Shown: in pieces, positions 20,036-21,197 of the stretch | Numbering within the stretch: position 1 is the stretch's first letter | Layout: each line of letters opens with the position of its first letter | Assembly (NCBI GenBank): GCA_027382625.1 | Contig: JAJKFJ010023068.1 | Span: 1-21,197 of the forward strand | DNA from: Tetmemena sp. SeJ-2015 | Taxonomy: Eukaryota > Ciliophora > Spirotrichea > Sporadotrichida > Oxytrichidae | Length of the DNA stretch: 21,197 nt | Direction of reading: 5' to 3' | Made by a program: the position numbers and the translations under genes | The notes under the pieces: model-generated | Told to the model about the DNA's origin: nothing | Seen by the model: only the letters and a program-made list of their open reading frames with translations | The model's database searches: none

Positions 20036-20965
20036 TCTTTTAATTTTTAAAAATTAAAAAATTTAAAAAATAAAAAATTTAAAAAAATTTTTAAAATTAA
20101 TTTTTTAAAATTAATTTTTTAGAATTTGTCTTTAAAATAAAAAATTTTTTTCCCTTTTTTACAAAAAGCTAAAATTTTTTAATTTTAAACTTTTAAATTA
20201 ATTTTGGTTTTTTAAATTTTAATTAAAAACGAAAAGTCTTTTTTTTATTTTATATTTTTTTTCCATAAAAAGTTTTTTTTTTTTTCTTTTTAAAAATTTC
20301 CCCAATAGTTAAAACCGTTCTTTCTTTTTTGAACTTTTAAAAAAGAAAATTCTTTTTACCCTTTTAAATTTCCTTCAATGGAATAAAAAAATCATTTTGT
20401 TTTTATTCTACATCAACGTAAGGTAATTTTAAATTAAAGAAATTTTTTTGGGGCAAACTTTCCCATTTTTATTTTTAAAAAACCCCGATTTAATTTTTTC
20501 CTTCATTTTTACTTTTAAATTTTTAAAATTTTTTTTTTGAAATTTTAATTTTTCTTTTTTTTCTATCCTTATTTTTTTATTTTTTTTTCCCTTTTTTGAA
20601 AATTTTTTTTGAAATTATTTTTTTTTTTTTTTCCCCCTTTAAATAAAATTCTTTACCATTTATTTTTTTTTAATGGTTTTTCCCTTTTTAAAAATAAATA
20701 TTTTTATTTTTTTAAATTTCCCTTTGTTTACACCAAAATAAAAATCAATCCCCTTTTTTGGCTTTTTATTCTTTAATTCCATTTGATTTCAGCTTTTTTT
20801 TCGGGGCATGATTTCTCCCCTTTAATTTTTTAAAGATAATTTTTTTTTTTTCTACATTTTTTTGGCACGAAAAAATTTTAAATACCCTTTTTTAACCAAA
20901 AATGAATTTTATCAATCGTTTTCTTTTTTTGTTTTTTATTTTTGGCCCCCCCTTTTTGCCTATTT
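20036..20965. other. Degraded mirror copy of the AT spacer
   Basis: This stretch consists of long T, A and C runs, yet its reverse complement follows the spacer at 7600-8347 landmark by landmark. TAATTCCATTTGA (20774-20786) matches 7639-7651, CATGATTTCTC (20807-20817) matches the GAGAAATCATG ending at 7620, and the CCCTTTTTT block near 20152 matches 8205-8220. The differences are mainly lengthened homopolymers and lost minor bases, which points to poor base calling or consensus rather than ordinary divergence. No frame can be trusted. Confidence 0.7.
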
Positions 20966-21197
20966 TAATCCTCAATGTCCTGGAGAGTCCTTAATTTGAC
21001 TACAAGAGCCACTAGATAAACCCCTTCATCCTACGTCTGCCTGCTACTTATAGAGAACTTGTTATACAAGAGGTTCCATCAGTTATTAACCCCTTCAATC
21101 ACAAGATTTAAGTTTTAAGGCAAGATCTCGGATCTCGACCATACTTGACCTTGGCCAAGAGATGGATTCCAAGCCCAGAATCTATTTGTGGAAACTC
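20966..21197 (+). pseudogene. Diverged inverted copy of the 7.2-7.45 kb gene segment
   Basis: On the plus strand this matches the reverse complement of about 7222-7450. Shared blocks include GATGGATTCCAAGCCCAGA (21161-21179, against 7222-7240), GATCTCGACC, GGTTCCATCA against GATTCCATCA, and CAAGAGCCACT. Substitutions are spread through it and several one-base indels shift the frame, so no single frame covers it; in pieces it gives YKRFHQ, DLGSRP and QEMDSKPR beside TKRFHH, DLGSRP and HEMDSKPR in the left copy. It is cut by the window edge. It could be a working paralogue with sequencing indels, a decayed copy, or the second pass of a fold-back molecule. Confidence 0.6.

Noticed and set aside
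1..21197. tRNA or rRNA genes
   Set aside because: No T-loop box, acceptor pairing or conserved rRNA segment was recognised by eye on either strand; a covariance-model scan would be needed to exclude them.

Overview
The window looks like nuclear DNA from a ciliate-like eukaryote. It is extremely AT-rich, has no bacterial gene layout, and has almost no open frames under the standard code. If TAA and TAG are read as glutamine, several protein-like frames of 100 to 460 codons appear. In the best of them TGA also falls inside the frame at places where tryptophan would fit, while TGA also looks like the end of other frames. That mixture resembles the karyorelict and Condylostoma type codes more than the Tetrahymena code. 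This is inference from reading, not from a search, and no product could be matched to a named family.

Layout. Array A (1-5010) is a 16/17-bp satellite built on the dyad GATTTAAATC; it switches strand at about 1950. From 5044 to 6630 there are two inverted-repeat structures (5044-5620 and 6108-6630). A long minus-strand frame (5364-6749) crosses both, and a second minus-strand frame (6736-7674) lies upstream of it. After an AT-rich spacer (7675-8347) comes array B (8348-13346), an 18-bp satellite (TTTAGTTTCTAAGAATGA and variants) interrupted by a coding-like island (11437-11847). A unique segment (13347-14341) holds a short acidic plus-strand reading and a minus-strand reading whose candidate stops almost touch. 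Array B then returns in the opposite orientation (14342-20035), followed by a degraded spacer (20036-20965) and a diverged, inverted copy of the 7.2-7.45 kb gene segment (20966-21197).

Overall logic. The sequence from about 7.2 kb outward is mirrored around about 14.2 kb: gene segment, spacer and array B recur in reverse order on the opposite strand. The mirror is imperfect: the 11.4-11.8 kb island and the central unique segment have no partners. This could be a real inverted duplication carrying satellites, or a long-read or amplification fold-back chimera. Several tracts (about 1-1050 and 20036-20965) are dominated by expanded homopolymers, and most repeat units differ by single-base indels, so much of the variation is probably sequencing error. 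Gene boundaries and frames are therefore provisional, and in this base composition antisense frames can also look protein-like.
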